Positions 49,966-59,342 of a stretch of DNA of 64,000 nucleotides are shown here, piece after piece. Every line of letters starts with the position of its first letter. Positions within the stretch are counted from its first letter, which is position 1. The stretch is from JAOAPY01 sp038237475 (lineage in GTDB: Bacteria; Acidobacteriota; Blastocatellia; Pyrinomonadales; Pyrinomonadaceae). The notes below the pieces were generated by a model. That model worked only from the letters and a program-made list of their open reading frames with translations, was not told the DNA's origin and made no database searches. The stretch spans positions 62,001 through 126,000 of the forward strand of contig JBBRYS010000005.1 in NCBI GenBank assembly GCA_038237475.1, written 5' to 3'. The position numbers were made by a program, and so were the translations under genes.

Positions 49966-51402
49966 ATGAAAAATTCAAAGGTCGAGCCTTTTTTAAACAT
50001 CACTTCTGATCTGCGTCAGAGTCTGGAGGCTGCTCACAAGCATGCGTTGTCACACCTCGCGACGCTTGATCAGACTTCGGTGGCCGCCACATCAAATCTT
50101 GAGACTTTACGGGCTCAGATCTGCAAGCCGCTCGAGAATGGGAGCATGGCTCCGGAACAAGTGATCGAGGAACTCGTCCGTGACGTGAGTGGAGGCTTGC
50201 TTGGTTCCGCGGGTGGACGATTCTTTGGGTGGGTCATTGGCGGAGTGCTGCCGGCGGCGCTGGCTGCGGACTGGCTCACCTCCGCCTGGCAACAGAATGC
50301 CGCGATGTACGCCTGCTCGCCGGCCGCAAGCGTAGTCGAAGAAACAGTCGGCCGCTGGCTCAAGGACATACTGGGCCTGCCGCCGGCAGCCAGTTTTGCG
50401 CTCGTCAGTGGTTGCCAGATGGCCCACGTAACCTGTCTCGCGGCGGCGCGTCATGCGGTGCTGGCTCAACAGGGTTGGGATGTGGAAGCTGATGGCTTGT
50501 TTGGAGCGCCGCGCATCCGGATCTTATCAAGCAGTGAGCTGCATGGTTCGATCGAACGTGCTGTGCGCCTGCTGGGGATTGGAAGAGCACAAATAAAGAC
50601 CCTCGCAGTTGATGCCGCAGGCCGGTTGACGGCGGAAGCTTTGGCAGCGGAACTGGCGCGCGAGCCTGAAGCGCCCACGATTGTTTTGCTGCAAGCAGGC
50701 GACATCAATATCGGAGCCTACGATTCGTTCACGACCCTGATACCGCTCGCCAAACAATACCGGACGTGGGTTCATGTCGATGGGGCGTTTGGATTATGGG
50801 CCGCAGCCAGCCCGCGCTTGCGCCACCTGGTAGCCGGAGTAGGTGAGGCTGATTCCTGGGCGACGGATGGGCATAAGTGGCTGAACGTGCCGTTCGACTC
50901 CGGCTTCGCTTTTGTAGCCGATCCCGAGGCGCATCGAGGTTCGCTGGCGATTCGCGCTTCCTACCTGACGCATGCGACTGAAGCGCGCGATCAGGTTGAG
51001 TGGAATCCGGAATGGTCGCGCCGCTCGCGGTGTTTCCCGGCCTATGCGGCCTTGCGACAGTTGGGACGAGATGGATTAGCTGAAGTGATTGAGAGATGTT
51101 GCCGGCATGCGCATTCACTGACCATGCGCATCGGAGCACTGGGGGCAGCAGAGGTTGTGTGGGAGCCGGTGATCAACCAGGGGCTGGTGCGATTTCTCGA
51201 TCGGGATCCTGATGCAACTGAACCAGATCATGATCGCCGCACGGATGAAGTGATCGCGAAGATCCAGGCGAGCGGAGAGGCCTTCTTTGGCGGCACCACC
51301 TGGCGCGGCCGTCGCGCGATGCGCATCAGCGTCTGTAACTGGCGCACTTCCGGCGCCGATGTCGATCGAGCGGTGCAGGCAGTGCAGTCTGTACTGCAGT
51401 GA
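49966..51402 (+). CDS. PLP-dependent decarboxylase (group II type)
   Basis: The 478-residue enzyme belongs to the group II pyridoxal-phosphate decarboxylases (glutamate, aromatic amino acid, tyrosine type). The cofactor lysine is Lys304 in ATDGHKWLNVPFD, the pyridine-binding Asp is in VHVDGAFGLW (about 269-278) and SGCQMAHVTCL near 149 is the phosphate-binding loop. The N-terminal GGRFFGWVIGGVLPAALAADWL matches this family. Substrate specificity cannot be read by eye; aspartate, tyrosine or related decarboxylase are possible. It stands alone, divergent from the acyl-CoA synthetase. Confidence 0.9.
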   Translation: MKNSKVEPFLNITSDLRQSLEAAHKHALSHLATLDQTSVAATSNLETLRAQICKPLENGSMAPEQVIEELVRDVSGGLLGSAGGRFFGWVIGGVLPAALAADWLTSAWQQNAAMYACSPAASVVEETVGRWLKDILGLPPAASFALVSGCQMAHVTCLAAARHAVLAQQGWDVEADGLFGAPRIRILSSSELHGSIERAVRLLGIGRAQIKTLAVDAAGRLTAEALAAELAREPEAPTIVLLQAGDINIGAYDSFTTLIPLAKQYRTWVHVDGAFGLWAAASPRLRHLVAGVGEADSWATDGHKWLNVPFDSGFAFVADPEAHRGSLAIRASYLTHATEARDQVEWNPEWSRRSRCFPAYAALRQLGRDGLAEVIERCCRHAHSLTMRIGALGAAEVVWEPVINQGLVRFLDRDPDATEPDHDRRTDEVIAKIQASGEAFFGGTTWRGRRAMRISVCNWRTSGADVDRAVQAVQSVLQ

Positions 51403-51478
51403 GTCGAAAGATAGCCGCACAGGTTGCAGATCAGGAATCAGCCTTCCTGTTCCGATCTCATCCGCGACGAACTGGTTC

Positions 51479-52963
51479 TTACGCTTCAGCTGGATCGGTG
51501 CTGCTTCTTCTGCGTTTGCGGCGGCGGCGTGAACTCTTCATCTCAACCCGTCCATTCAGAGTCGCGAGCGCCGCCAGCACCAAAAACAACAAGGCGTTTG
51601 CGGTCGTATGCAAAGTGAAGTCAAAAAAGCTGTGCACCAGCACGGCGAAGCAGCCCGCCAGAGCGCCCGTGGCGACGCCGCGACGAAACTCGTCCCCCGT
51701 CTCACGGCGCTGCAATCCCATCCGAAACAAGGCGATGATGAAAAACAATCCCAGCAACGCGCCAACAATCCCGCCATCAGAGAGCACTTGCAGATAATCG
51801 TTATGCGCCTGCTCCAGCCGGTACAGGCCGTTGTTCGAATCGTACTTTGTATAGACAACGCCGAACGCGCCCAGACCGGTTCCCAACGCGGGGTGAGCGT
51901 GAATGATGTCGAGCGTGACATTCCAGAAATGCGCGCGACCGGTAGTTGGATCCTCTGCATTCACGGAACCGACAAAGCGGCTCAGGGCCTGCTCGCCACC
52001 AAATAAAACCGTCGTTGCCAACAGTCCGACGATCAAAGCGAGGGCCAGCACCGCGCGGGTCAGCCCTCCGCGAATTCGTTTTGTTTTCACTTCGGGCTCG
52101 CGTGAGCGGTGTCTTTTTCCAATACCGCCGATGAGAACCAAAAACATCACTTCGGCAATGAGGCTGATGATGCCGCCGCGCGAGTTGGTCAGAATCAGCG
52201 CCACACCCATCATGCCCACGGCAAAGATATAGAGTAGTTTTTTCTCGCCTTCGATGGCACCCGAGAACAACAAGCCGAGTGGTATCGCTAACGTCAGCTC
52301 CATGTATCCGGCAAAGTGATGCCGGTTGATGAAGGGACCAAAGGCCGTGCTCTGAGCCAGCTCGCGCACCCAGTAAACTTTCGTCGGGCTGGTGAATGAT
52401 TGCGTCATGCCAAAGATTGCCAGCAGGCAGCCAAATATCGCTATCGTTCTGACAATAATGCGCAACCGGTGTGGCGTGTCGATGAACACCAGCGAAGCGG
52501 CGAAGAAGATCAGAAGAGTGATGACCTGCACAATCACCAGACGCGTTGCATATGGGTCGAGCGAGAGAGTCCTGACGGCGGACGCAGTCAGCACACCCGC
52601 GGTATTCTCTGCACGGAGCGGCAACAGCTGAATCACTCCCAACACCCCCATCCCCAGTAGAGGAAGTTGGAGCAGGTTCTTACTGACTCGCAGGCTACCG
52701 AGCCGCCACCCGTCCGCTATCCAAAGCCCGATCAGCAGGACGCCGCTTAAAGCAAAGAGTGCCATGGCCCAGTAGTGCACCGTGCCATACGCAAGCGCGG
52801 ATGAAATTATGGCAATACAAATAGTAAGAAAGAGAAAACGACTGAAGATCGTATGCGGCACGAGCCGTGGCGCCCCGGCTGCCACAGCGGGCGGATGATC
52901 GAGCGCGGCATTTTCCTTAAGCGCCAGCGACCTAGCTTCGGCGTCTGAGATCAAAGTCGTCAT
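51479..52963 (-). CDS. O-antigen ligase/Wzy-like polymerase (second copy)
   Basis: The frame extends to 53005, but the ATG at 52963 is preferred (MTTLISDAEARSLALKEN). It overlaps the TPR gene's end by 32 bases, so the two are coupled. The 494-residue product has about ten membrane helices and the ligase signature near the C-terminal third: IIHAHPALGTGLGAFGVVY and EQAHNDYLQVLSDGGIVGAL. The last 25 residues are very basic (KSSRRRRKRRRSS), which is unusual and probably cytoplasmic. It is the last gene of the second polysaccharide cluster. It may polymerise repeat units or attach them to a carrier. Confidence 0.9.
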   Translation of the reverse strand: MTTLISDAEARSLALKENAALDHPPAVAAGAPRLVPHTIFSRFLFLTICIAIISSALAYGTVHYWAMALFALSGVLLIGLWIADGWRLGSLRVSKNLLQLPLLGMGVLGVIQLLPLRAENTAGVLTASAVRTLSLDPYATRLVIVQVITLLIFFAASLVFIDTPHRLRIIVRTIAIFGCLLAIFGMTQSFTSPTKVYWVRELAQSTAFGPFINRHHFAGYMELTLAIPLGLLFSGAIEGEKKLLYIFAVGMMGVALILTNSRGGIISLIAEVMFLVLIGGIGKRHRSREPEVKTKRIRGGLTRAVLALALIVGLLATTVLFGGEQALSRFVGSVNAEDPTTGRAHFWNVTLDIIHAHPALGTGLGAFGVVYTKYDSNNGLYRLEQAHNDYLQVLSDGGIVGALLGLFFIIALFRMGLQRRETGDEFRRGVATGALAGCFAVLVHSFFDFTLHTTANALLFLVLAALATLNGRVEMKSSRRRRKRRRSSTDPAEA

Positions 52964-54230
52964 ACCAGGCAGTACCAAAAATAGGACAGACAGGATTGTC
53001 GCCACATGAGGCGCGATTGATGCGAATTACGACGGCTTCACTTTTGCTGCCGCTTTTAAAAGAAATTGCGCTTCGTTGCCAGTCATTAGTGCCACCGGGC
53101 GCCTGCTCGGAACTGACCAGCACAGCGCCGTTCGCAGCATCCAGAATTTCCACGACCGGCAGGCCAGCGCTTTCGAGCTTATTCGTTTTCACCCACACGG
53201 AAAAATCGTACTGGGTGTTCGGCTCGACCACGACCAATTGCGAAATGACCGGATCGATGTTCGTCCGCGCCTTGTACACCAGGCGCAGGCTGCGCGCGCC
53301 ACCGTGTGGATTCGCCTGATCCAGTGAGGCCTGTACCTGGGGCTCGGCTTTGATTTGCCAGCCGAATGTACCCGCGCCCTCGGCGTTTATGTTCTGTTCG
53401 AGCCCGCCATCCATAAGCTGGCCTGCCACACCTCTCATCGATTCATTGACGGCGAGATCGTTCGCAAGTTGCAGTGCTACAGCAAAGCGCTGCGACTCGA
53501 TCATCACCTTGATCAAGCTCTCCCCAACCGCCCGGTTCGCTTGCTTTTCGGAAGCCGATAATCCGCTCCAAAGGTTAAGACCCGCGGCGATTTCCTTTCT
53601 TTCGATCAGATATTTGGCAAAGCCGGCGCGGGCAGCAGCGGCCGAGCCGATTGCTTTGGCGAGCTCTGCAGGTTCCTTGCCGTAGACCTCCCAGGCCAGG
53701 TTGAAAACTTGTGACTGAAGTGCCGGATCGGTTTCGCCGGCCTGGCGCAACTGGTCGAAGGCTTCAGCCTCATTGCCCCTGCGCAAGAGGAGATTGCCCA
53801 GATACCAGCGTGGATATGAATAGGCTGGAGCAAGTGCAACGGCGCGGCGCATGGCGCGTTCGGCCTTTTCACCGTCGCCCGCTTGTTCCAGGGCGCGTCC
53901 CAGCGCCAGCCAAAATCGATAGTCGTTGGGTGCCAGTCTGGCAGCCTGATCGTATTCGGCCAGTGAAATGCGGGACCGCTCAAGTGTCAGTTTTTTTTGC
54001 TCGGCCGCGGCCAGGGTCCAGTGAGTAAGCGGGTCGTCTGGTGCAAGTGCCAGGGCCAGGCGTGCAGTGTCCAGAGCGCGCTCATCATTGTTAAGATTTT
54101 CGGCGATGGTGTTGCCGACAAACCAGCGCACGGAAAACCAGCCTCCCGCCAACACCAATAACAGGGGCAGGAGCGAAAGCGCACGCCGGATCGGGCCGCG
54201 CAGTCTGAGATGCATTAGTTGGTCAGTCAT
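52932..54230 (-). CDS. Membrane-anchored TPR protein with C-terminal carbohydrate-binding-like domain
   Basis: The 432-residue protein has one N-terminal membrane helix (about 16-36), a tetratricopeptide array (about 50-165; ALALAPDDPLTHWTLAAAEQ, ALGRALEQAGDGEKAERAMR), a helical spacer and a C-terminal domain (about 275-430). The domain has QLVVVEPNTQYDFSVWVKTN and a CGDNPVCPIFGTAWYDDFDL ending, like family 4/9-type carbohydrate-binding modules. It is extracytoplasmic and could hold or measure the growing polysaccharide next to the ligase that overlaps its 3' end. Regions of this type occur beside O-antigen ligases in exosortase-type clusters. The binding partner is unproven. Confidence 0.8.
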   Translation of the reverse strand: MTDQLMHLRLRGPIRRALSLLPLLLVLAGGWFSVRWFVGNTIAENLNNDERALDTARLALALAPDDPLTHWTLAAAEQKKLTLERSRISLAEYDQAARLAPNDYRFWLALGRALEQAGDGEKAERAMRRAVALAPAYSYPRWYLGNLLLRRGNEAEAFDQLRQAGETDPALQSQVFNLAWEVYGKEPAELAKAIGSAAAARAGFAKYLIERKEIAAGLNLWSGLSASEKQANRAVGESLIKVMIESQRFAVALQLANDLAVNESMRGVAGQLMDGGLEQNINAEGAGTFGWQIKAEPQVQASLDQANPHGGARSLRLVYKARTNIDPVISQLVVVEPNTQYDFSVWVKTNKLESAGLPVVEILDAANGAVLVSSEQAPGGTNDWQRSAISFKSGSKSEAVVIRINRASCGDNPVCPIFGTAWYDDFDLRRRS

Positions 54231-54385
54231 TAAATAGAACTTGCAGCGAAGCGATATTAGCCGCGGATGTCACGAGGCGAACGCGGAATAGAAATTTTGC
54301 CGGTACATCGACTTTACTCTCCTGAGGTTTCCGGGATCAAAGTGAATAGAAGCAACACCTTCATTGGTTCTCAATGATTTACTTT

Positions 54386-54415
54386 TAGATCCGTTTTATC
54401 CGCTCAATCCGCGGC
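54386..54415. repeat. Dispersed ATCCGCG-type intergenic repeat, copy 2
   Basis: AGATCCGTTTTATCCGCTC followed by AATCCGCGGCC is related to 5664-5700 (TGATCCGCGTCGTCCGTG...ATCTGCGGC). It lies in the 224-base gap between two minus-strand genes. The match is partial and in intergenic DNA only, hence low confidence. Confidence 0.3.
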
Positions 54416-54454
54416 CACTTTCCCGTTACTTCGCCGCTCACCCACTTTGATGTT

Positions 54455-56281
54455 TTAGAAATCAATGCCCGCTGTCAATTCCTCAATATGCACACGCATC
54501 TGCTTTAGAACAATCTGTTCCCGGCCACACTCAGCCAGTAATTCCTCAAGTAGCTCTCCAGGCAGGTGGGAACTCGCAATCAGCACTTCGTCTATATTCT
54601 GCTCGCGACAAACCGTAAGCAGGTCGCGGCTGTTGCCCAGCACCTTCAGGCCATGAATCACTTTTTTTGTTTTGGACGGGTCGTCGTCCAAAAATCCGAT
54701 GGGTGCATATTTCCACTCTCGGTTATTCCTGAGCTCGCGCAGGAATAATTCGCCCCCATCACCCGCACCGTAAATCAGCACCCGCCTGCCGGTCCCGTCA
54801 TGGGCCACCGGTAACACCTTACGAAAGAGTCGAAAGGCCAGCCGGCTTCCCGCCAGCAACATCAACATGAACAGTCCGTCGAGAACAAAAACCGTGCGCG
54901 AGTAACCCTGGAAACGAAACGCAAACAGAATCACTAGCACACTGGCGAGCGAACTGATCGCCACCGCTTTCGCGAAAGTAATCAAATCATCCACGCTGGT
55001 GTAGCGCCAGATGCCACGATAAACGCCGAGCACGAGAAAGGTGGCCATCTTAATAAAGACGAGCACCGGCACCGTTTGAAGGAACAGTTTCCAGGCATTA
55101 CTTTCCGAGAAGGCGCCGAACTTCACCGCGTAGGCGCTCCAGTAAGCGAGGATAATTAGTACTACATCCAACAGCACTTCGAAGATGCGGCGCTTGTACG
55201 AGACATCCACCAGGAACGCATGCAATGGCTGCGTCTTAAGGGCCAGTTCGGCTTCGCTTTCGTCGTAAACTTTGACTCCCGCCAAATAGACACCCAGCAA
55301 CGTCAGCAGGATGGTGAAGCCGGCTATCGCTGCCAGGCTCATGTCGAGGTGCATATAGCCCACGAGGACCGCGAGAATTCCCGACAGGCCGGCAAAGCCG
55401 TAAAGCATCCACACGGCGCGTCGTTCCGACATCCCCAGGGCCACCAGGCGGTGCGAAGTGTGATCGCGCCCACCCTGTGACACAGAGCGCCCGGAAACTT
55501 TTCGCAAAATAGTGACAAACGTCGTGTCAAAGATAGGAATGAACAGGATCAGGATCGGGACCACGAGCACGGGCAGGAAACTGCGGGAACGACCCCCGGC
55601 AACATTTATCAAAGCGGCACTGGCCAGAAAGAAGCCGATGAACAGCGAGCCACAGTCTCCCATGAAGATCGAAGCCGGATAGGAATTAAAGATCAGGAAA
55701 CCCAGCAGCGCTGCGGCGAAGACTGCCATCATCAAAGCTTCCACCGGTTGGCCGCTCACCAAAAAATTCAGCGTGAGAAAACACGAACCAATGGCCGCGA
55801 TGCCTGTCGCCAGGCCATCCATGTTGTCAAGTAGATTGATCGCGTTGGTGATGCCAATGAGCCAAAAGATCGTGATGGCCATGTTCACTGAAACGGATCT
55901 GGTCCAGGGAAGGCTCAACCCGTAATAGATTACAAAGGCCGCGCCCATGATCTGGCCAATCAGTTTCTGATAGGGCTTGGTGTGAACGAGGTCATCCACC
56001 AGCCCGATCAGAAACATGAAGGTCGCGGCATTGATAATGAGGCGGCCGTAGGTCGAGTTTGGAATGACGCCGAGATAGTTAAAGACGAGGTACGTGATGA
56101 GGACTGCGGCCCAGATGGCCACCCCACCCAGCATCGCTGTCGGCTTCTTGTGCCAGCGATCGATTTTGGGTTTGGCCACCATCCCCCGCCGGTGAGCGAA
56201 GGAGCGCACCAACAGAGTCAGCACCACGGCGAGCAGAAATGAAGCGCCGATCGCCGCTAATTCAAGAGGATGGAAAGGCAT
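54455..56281 (-). CDS. WecA/MraY-type polyprenyl-P sugar-1-phosphate transferase fused to CapD-like Rossmann domain
   Basis: Starting at the ATG 56281 (a longer frame reaches 56329) the protein has 608 residues. Residues about 1-330 are a WecA-like transferase with about ten helices and the motifs NAINLLDNMDGLATGIA (catalytic Asp) and FMGDCGSLFIGFFL; it links a sugar-1-phosphate to undecaprenyl phosphate. After a second membrane region (about 365-480) comes a Rossmann domain, VLIYGAGDGGELFLRELRNN followed by GFLDDDPSKTKKVIHG. This is the CoA-binding-like N-terminal part of CapD/FlaA1-type epimerases, without the catalytic SDR half. It starts the second cluster's glycan. The fused domain may regulate or bind a nucleotide sugar. 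Confidence 0.82.
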   Translation of the reverse strand: MPFHPLELAAIGASFLLAVVLTLLVRSFAHRRGMVAKPKIDRWHKKPTAMLGGVAIWAAVLITYLVFNYLGVIPNSTYGRLIINAATFMFLIGLVDDLVHTKPYQKLIGQIMGAAFVIYYGLSLPWTRSVSVNMAITIFWLIGITNAINLLDNMDGLATGIAAIGSCFLTLNFLVSGQPVEALMMAVFAAALLGFLIFNSYPASIFMGDCGSLFIGFFLASAALINVAGGRSRSFLPVLVVPILILFIPIFDTTFVTILRKVSGRSVSQGGRDHTSHRLVALGMSERRAVWMLYGFAGLSGILAVLVGYMHLDMSLAAIAGFTILLTLLGVYLAGVKVYDESEAELALKTQPLHAFLVDVSYKRRIFEVLLDVVLIILAYWSAYAVKFGAFSESNAWKLFLQTVPVLVFIKMATFLVLGVYRGIWRYTSVDDLITFAKAVAISSLASVLVILFAFRFQGYSRTVFVLDGLFMLMLLAGSRLAFRLFRKVLPVAHDGTGRRVLIYGAGDGGELFLRELRNNREWKYAPIGFLDDDPSKTKKVIHGLKVLGNSRDLLTVCREQNIDEVLIASSHLPGELLEELLAECGREQIVLKQMRVHIEELTAGIDF

Positions 56282-56393
56282 CACTTTGGAGTGCGGCGGC
56301 TGCTCACGCGGCGCCGCTTTGAATTCCAACCAACGTCAAGCCAACAAAGAGAGCCAACTGCCCGTCGCCGCTTCGACCGGCGCACTCCGTCCG

Positions 56394-57374
56394 CTAATCA
56401 TTAACAGTCGAGGGACGGCCACTTTGGTAATCGATCACACTTTGCAGTATGCCGTCCAGTTTCATCTCGGGCTTAAAGCCAACCAGCGCATTCACCTTCG
56501 AGATATCGGGAACCCGGCGCGGCATATCCTCGAACCCTTCTTCATACGCTTCGCTGTAAGGCACAAAAACAATTTCCGATTTTGACTGCGTCAGCTCTCT
56601 CACGCGCGACGCCAGTTCGACAATGCTGATCTCTTCATTGGAACCGATGTTGAAAACCTCGCCGACTGCTTTGTCGTTGTCCATTAACTTGATCAAGGCG
56701 CCAACCACATCGCCTACATAACCGAAACAACGGGTCTGCTTGCCATCGCCATAAACGGTAATGGGCCGGCCCGCCAGAGCCTGGCGCACGAAGTTCGGAA
56801 TTACCATGCCGTACTGTCCGGTTTGGCGCGGTCCCACGGTATTGAAGAGACGCACCACCACCGCCGGCAATTTTCGTTCGCGCCAGTAAGCGAGGGCGAG
56901 AAATTCGTCGATGGCTTTAGAGCAAGCATAACTCCAGCGGCCTTTGGTGGTCGCGCCCATAACCAGATTGCCGTCTTCCTTGAAAGGCACTTCCGTACTA
57001 AGACCATAAACCTCGGAAGTCGAAGCGATCAGGACCTTCTTCTTCTTCTTGTTGGCCAATGAAAGTACGACTTCGGTCCCGTGCACGTTGGTCTCAATGG
57101 TGCGCACCGGGCTTTCGACGATGAGCTTGACCCCGACGGCCGCCGCCAGATGCACGACCACATCGCATTGATCGATCAATTCGGCAGTGAGCGGCTGATT
57201 CTGGACTGCATCAATGGTGTAATGGAAGTGTGGGTTCTGTTTCAGATGTTCAATGTTTCGAATACTGCCAGTCGACAGATCGTCGAGAGCGAAAACTTCA
57301 TCGCCTCGCTTCAGATAGGCATCGGCCAGGTGCGAACCAATGAATCCTGCTCCTCCGGTAATCAATACGCGCAA
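56394..57374 (-). CDS. NAD-dependent nucleotide-sugar epimerase/dehydratase (extended SDR)
   Basis: The 326-residue enzyme has the NAD-binding TGGAGFIGSHLA (residues 7-18), the substrate-binding ASTSEVYG with catalytic Ser, and the YACSK motif carrying catalytic Tyr/Lys. NTVGPRQTGQYGMVIPNFVRQAL and VFNIGSNEEISIVELA are typical of UDP-glucuronate decarboxylase/GDP-mannose-type extended SDRs. The start is a TTG with AGGAG eight bases upstream. It lies between the WecA-type gene and a GT4 gene. It most likely makes a UDP- or dTDP-sugar; the precise reaction (4-epimerase or decarboxylase) cannot be fixed by eye. Confidence 0.88.
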   Translation of the reverse strand: MRVLITGGAGFIGSHLADAYLKRGDEVFALDDLSTGSIRNIEHLKQNPHFHYTIDAVQNQPLTAELIDQCDVVVHLAAAVGVKLIVESPVRTIETNVHGTEVVLSLANKKKKKVLIASTSEVYGLSTEVPFKEDGNLVMGATTKGRWSYACSKAIDEFLALAYWRERKLPAVVVRLFNTVGPRQTGQYGMVIPNFVRQALAGRPITVYGDGKQTRCFGYVGDVVGALIKLMDNDKAVGEVFNIGSNEEISIVELASRVRELTQSKSEIVFVPYSEAYEEGFEDMPRRVPDISKVNALVGFKPEMKLDGILQSVIDYQSGRPSTVND

Positions 57375-57434
57375 ATGTTTAGCTCCTTTTAGTCCTTAGG
57401 TCCGAAAATAGTTCCCGACAGATTTCAAGTGTTT

Positions 57435-57490
57435 TGTAGCACAGACTTACGCCTGACGACGTCAGCGGCAGACCGAAGTTTGTCGAACTG
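57435..57490. repeat. Dispersed repeat containing GAAGTTTGTCG, overlapping a gene 3' end
   Basis: GAAGTTTGTCG (57475-57485) also occurs on the opposite strand within 10283-10302. Around it lies TGTAGCACAGACTTACG and an 11-bp palindrome TGACGACGTCA (57454-57464). It covers the last nine codons of the GT4 gene (57462-58736), giving the tail VRQTSVCR, and would be a dispersed element that has extended the frame. Confidence 0.4.
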
Positions 57491-58736
57491 CGGTGGCAAC
57501 TGCAGCAGTTTCCGGCAGCACCAGCTGTTCGTATAAGTCTGTAATGTCCTTCAGTAATCTCTCTTTAGCATAGTTCTGCGAGGCAAACTGCCGGCCTCGT
57601 TCTCCCAGACGCGTGCGCAGATCGTCATCTTCGATCAGATGTGCGAGGCCGGCTGCAAACCCGGCGGCGTCACCGGGAGTTACACTAATGCCACGCTCAC
57701 AAATTGTGTAGCCGTCAGCCGTGCGGCCGGGCTCGCCGAGTAAATCAACCACGCCACCGACAGCAGTCGCGATTACCGGTCGCGCGTTAAGCATCGCTTC
57801 GATCAACGTCAGCGGCGTGCCTTCATTTCGCGAAGTGAGCGCCACCAGGTCCAAGGCCGGATAAAAGAATTCCGCATCTTTGCGCGTGCCCGCGAAGACT
57901 ACGTCGTTCCCAAGACCTAAAGACTGACACAACGCTTCAAGTTCCCCGCGCAAATGGCCGTCGCCAATAATAATGAAGCGAACGCGACGCGCCGAACCCG
58001 ATGCTTTCTCCTTGAACAGAGCTATGCTCTGCAGGAAAAGTTCGTGGTTCTTAATTTCTGTCAGACGCCCGACGATACCGACCAGTATTTCTTCCGGCGG
58101 CGCACTTAGTTCGCTGCGAAATTTTTGCCGGTGCTCGCGCCAGCCGGCAAAGACCTGCGTGTCCAGACCGAGAGGTATCACTGCAAATTGCTGCGCCCGG
58201 CCGACCTGGAATTTTTCATTGATTTCCCTCCGCTGTTGTTCGCTGATGACGATAATGCGATCAGTTCCCAGCCGCGCTAGCGCTCGCTCGATGGTCACGA
58301 ACAGGCGAGTCTTCAGCGCCCCATAGTAACTATGAAAGATGTGGCCATGATAGGTGTGCACAAATCGGCACGAGCGCGGCCGCCCCAGCAATACTCGCGG
58401 CGTCAACCAACGATACATGAGGCCGGCGACGCGCCCTACAGTGCCGGCTTTAGCTGTATGCGTGTGCACAAGGTCGGGGCGCTCGCGCACAAATAAACGG
58501 TAAAGCTTCCAGGCTGTTAGCGCATCCTTGGCCGAGATCTCACGGCTCATCTGGCGCAAGTAGAGCGGTGTGACGCCCAGCTCGTCAGCAAAGTAGCTCA
58601 TGTCGTCTTCACCCGGCGGTACCACACCGGCTACCAGAACCGTCTCGCAGGCCGGCCGCAGACCTGCCGTCAGCCAGACAACATGCTTGGCTGGGCCACC
58701 AACGTTCAGACGAGCAATGATGCGAACGATTTTCAT
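57462..58736 (-). CDS. Glycosyltransferase family 4
   Basis: The 424-residue GT-B enzyme opens MKIVRIIARLNVGGPAKHV, a standard GT4 start (VGGPA loop). HTHTAKAGTVGRVAGLMYRW and KFQVGRAQQFAVIPLGLD are typical acceptor-side motifs. IVGRLTEIKNHELFLQSI and the donor motif LTSRNEGTPLTLIEAMLNARPVIATAVGGVVD are intact. The last eight residues (VRQTSVCR) come from a dispersed repeat that reads through the stop, so the ancestral protein probably ended near ATAVA. It is 87 bases from the upstream SDR gene (57374). Sugar specificity is unknown; enzymes of this kind add the second sugar to the carrier. Confidence 0.9.
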   Translation of the reverse strand: MKIVRIIARLNVGGPAKHVVWLTAGLRPACETVLVAGVVPPGEDDMSYFADELGVTPLYLRQMSREISAKDALTAWKLYRLFVRERPDLVHTHTAKAGTVGRVAGLMYRWLTPRVLLGRPRSCRFVHTYHGHIFHSYYGALKTRLFVTIERALARLGTDRIIVISEQQRREINEKFQVGRAQQFAVIPLGLDTQVFAGWREHRQKFRSELSAPPEEILVGIVGRLTEIKNHELFLQSIALFKEKASGSARRVRFIIIGDGHLRGELEALCQSLGLGNDVVFAGTRKDAEFFYPALDLVALTSRNEGTPLTLIEAMLNARPVIATAVGGVVDLLGEPGRTADGYTICERGISVTPGDAAGFAAGLAHLIEDDDLRTRLGERGRQFASQNYAKERLLKDITDLYEQLVLPETAAVATAVRQTSVCR

Positions 58737-58838
58737 TAATCAACAAGGGTCTTTGGGTTTAGGCTTCCGGGTGATCCTGCTTATTCAGAAAACCACCAAT
58801 CCAGAAAACTTCAAAGACCCGAAACCCCGGAGCTAATC

Positions 58839-59342
58839 TCAATCCATCCGATAGATTGTGTTCGGATCGTCTTCATGTCTAATCTCGTCGACGGGTTCCT
58901 TTTTGCCGTCGCCGGCATACAAACGGTTCGGACAATTGATGACGATTCCCTGCTCCGAGCCAACATTCTGATAAGCATGCACCACGCCTTTCGGCACCAG
59001 CACTGACCTGGGACTGTCAACACCAACCACCAGGGTCATCACGTGGTTAAAGGTCTTCGATTCTGGCCGGTTGTCCCACATGCGAATTTTAAAATTTGAC
59101 GGACCAATGAAACAAAACAAATCGGCCTGATCGACATGCTCATGCGGCCCCCGAGTCACACCGGGTTTGGTAGCGGAGATATACGCCATGGTCGGATGAA
59201 ACTCAGCGGCCAGGTCATCGTGGCGGAACAATTCTGTCAGCCAGCCCCGTTCGTCGTTGAACTTGCGCAGGTCACTGACGACGACCCCTTCGATCGCCTC
59301 CTCTTTAAAACTCTCAGACTGTTGTGCTGTTTCCGGATTCAC
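58839..59342 (-). CDS. dTDP-4-dehydrorhamnose 3,5-epimerase-like protein
   Basis: The frame runs to 59408, but the GTG at 59342 has an AGGAG eight bases upstream and starts the conserved sequence VNPETAQQSESFKEEAIEG, so I use it (167 residues). The cupin core contains RGPHEHVDQADLFCFIG with the His pair and SVLVPKGVVHAYQN. Classical RmlC has RGLHYQ here, so substrate or chemistry may differ; it could be a WxcM-like isomerase or a binding cupin. It overlaps the RmlA gene's 3' end by 29 bases. RmlB and RmlD were not found in the window. Epimerase activity is therefore plausible but unproven. Confidence 0.7.
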   Translation of the reverse strand: MNPETAQQSESFKEEAIEGVVVSDLRKFNDERGWLTELFRHDDLAAEFHPTMAYISATKPGVTRGPHEHVDQADLFCFIGPSNFKIRMWDNRPESKTFNHVMTLVVGVDSPRSVLVPKGVVHAYQNVGSEQGIVINCPNRLYAGDGKKEPVDEIRHEDDPNTIYRMD

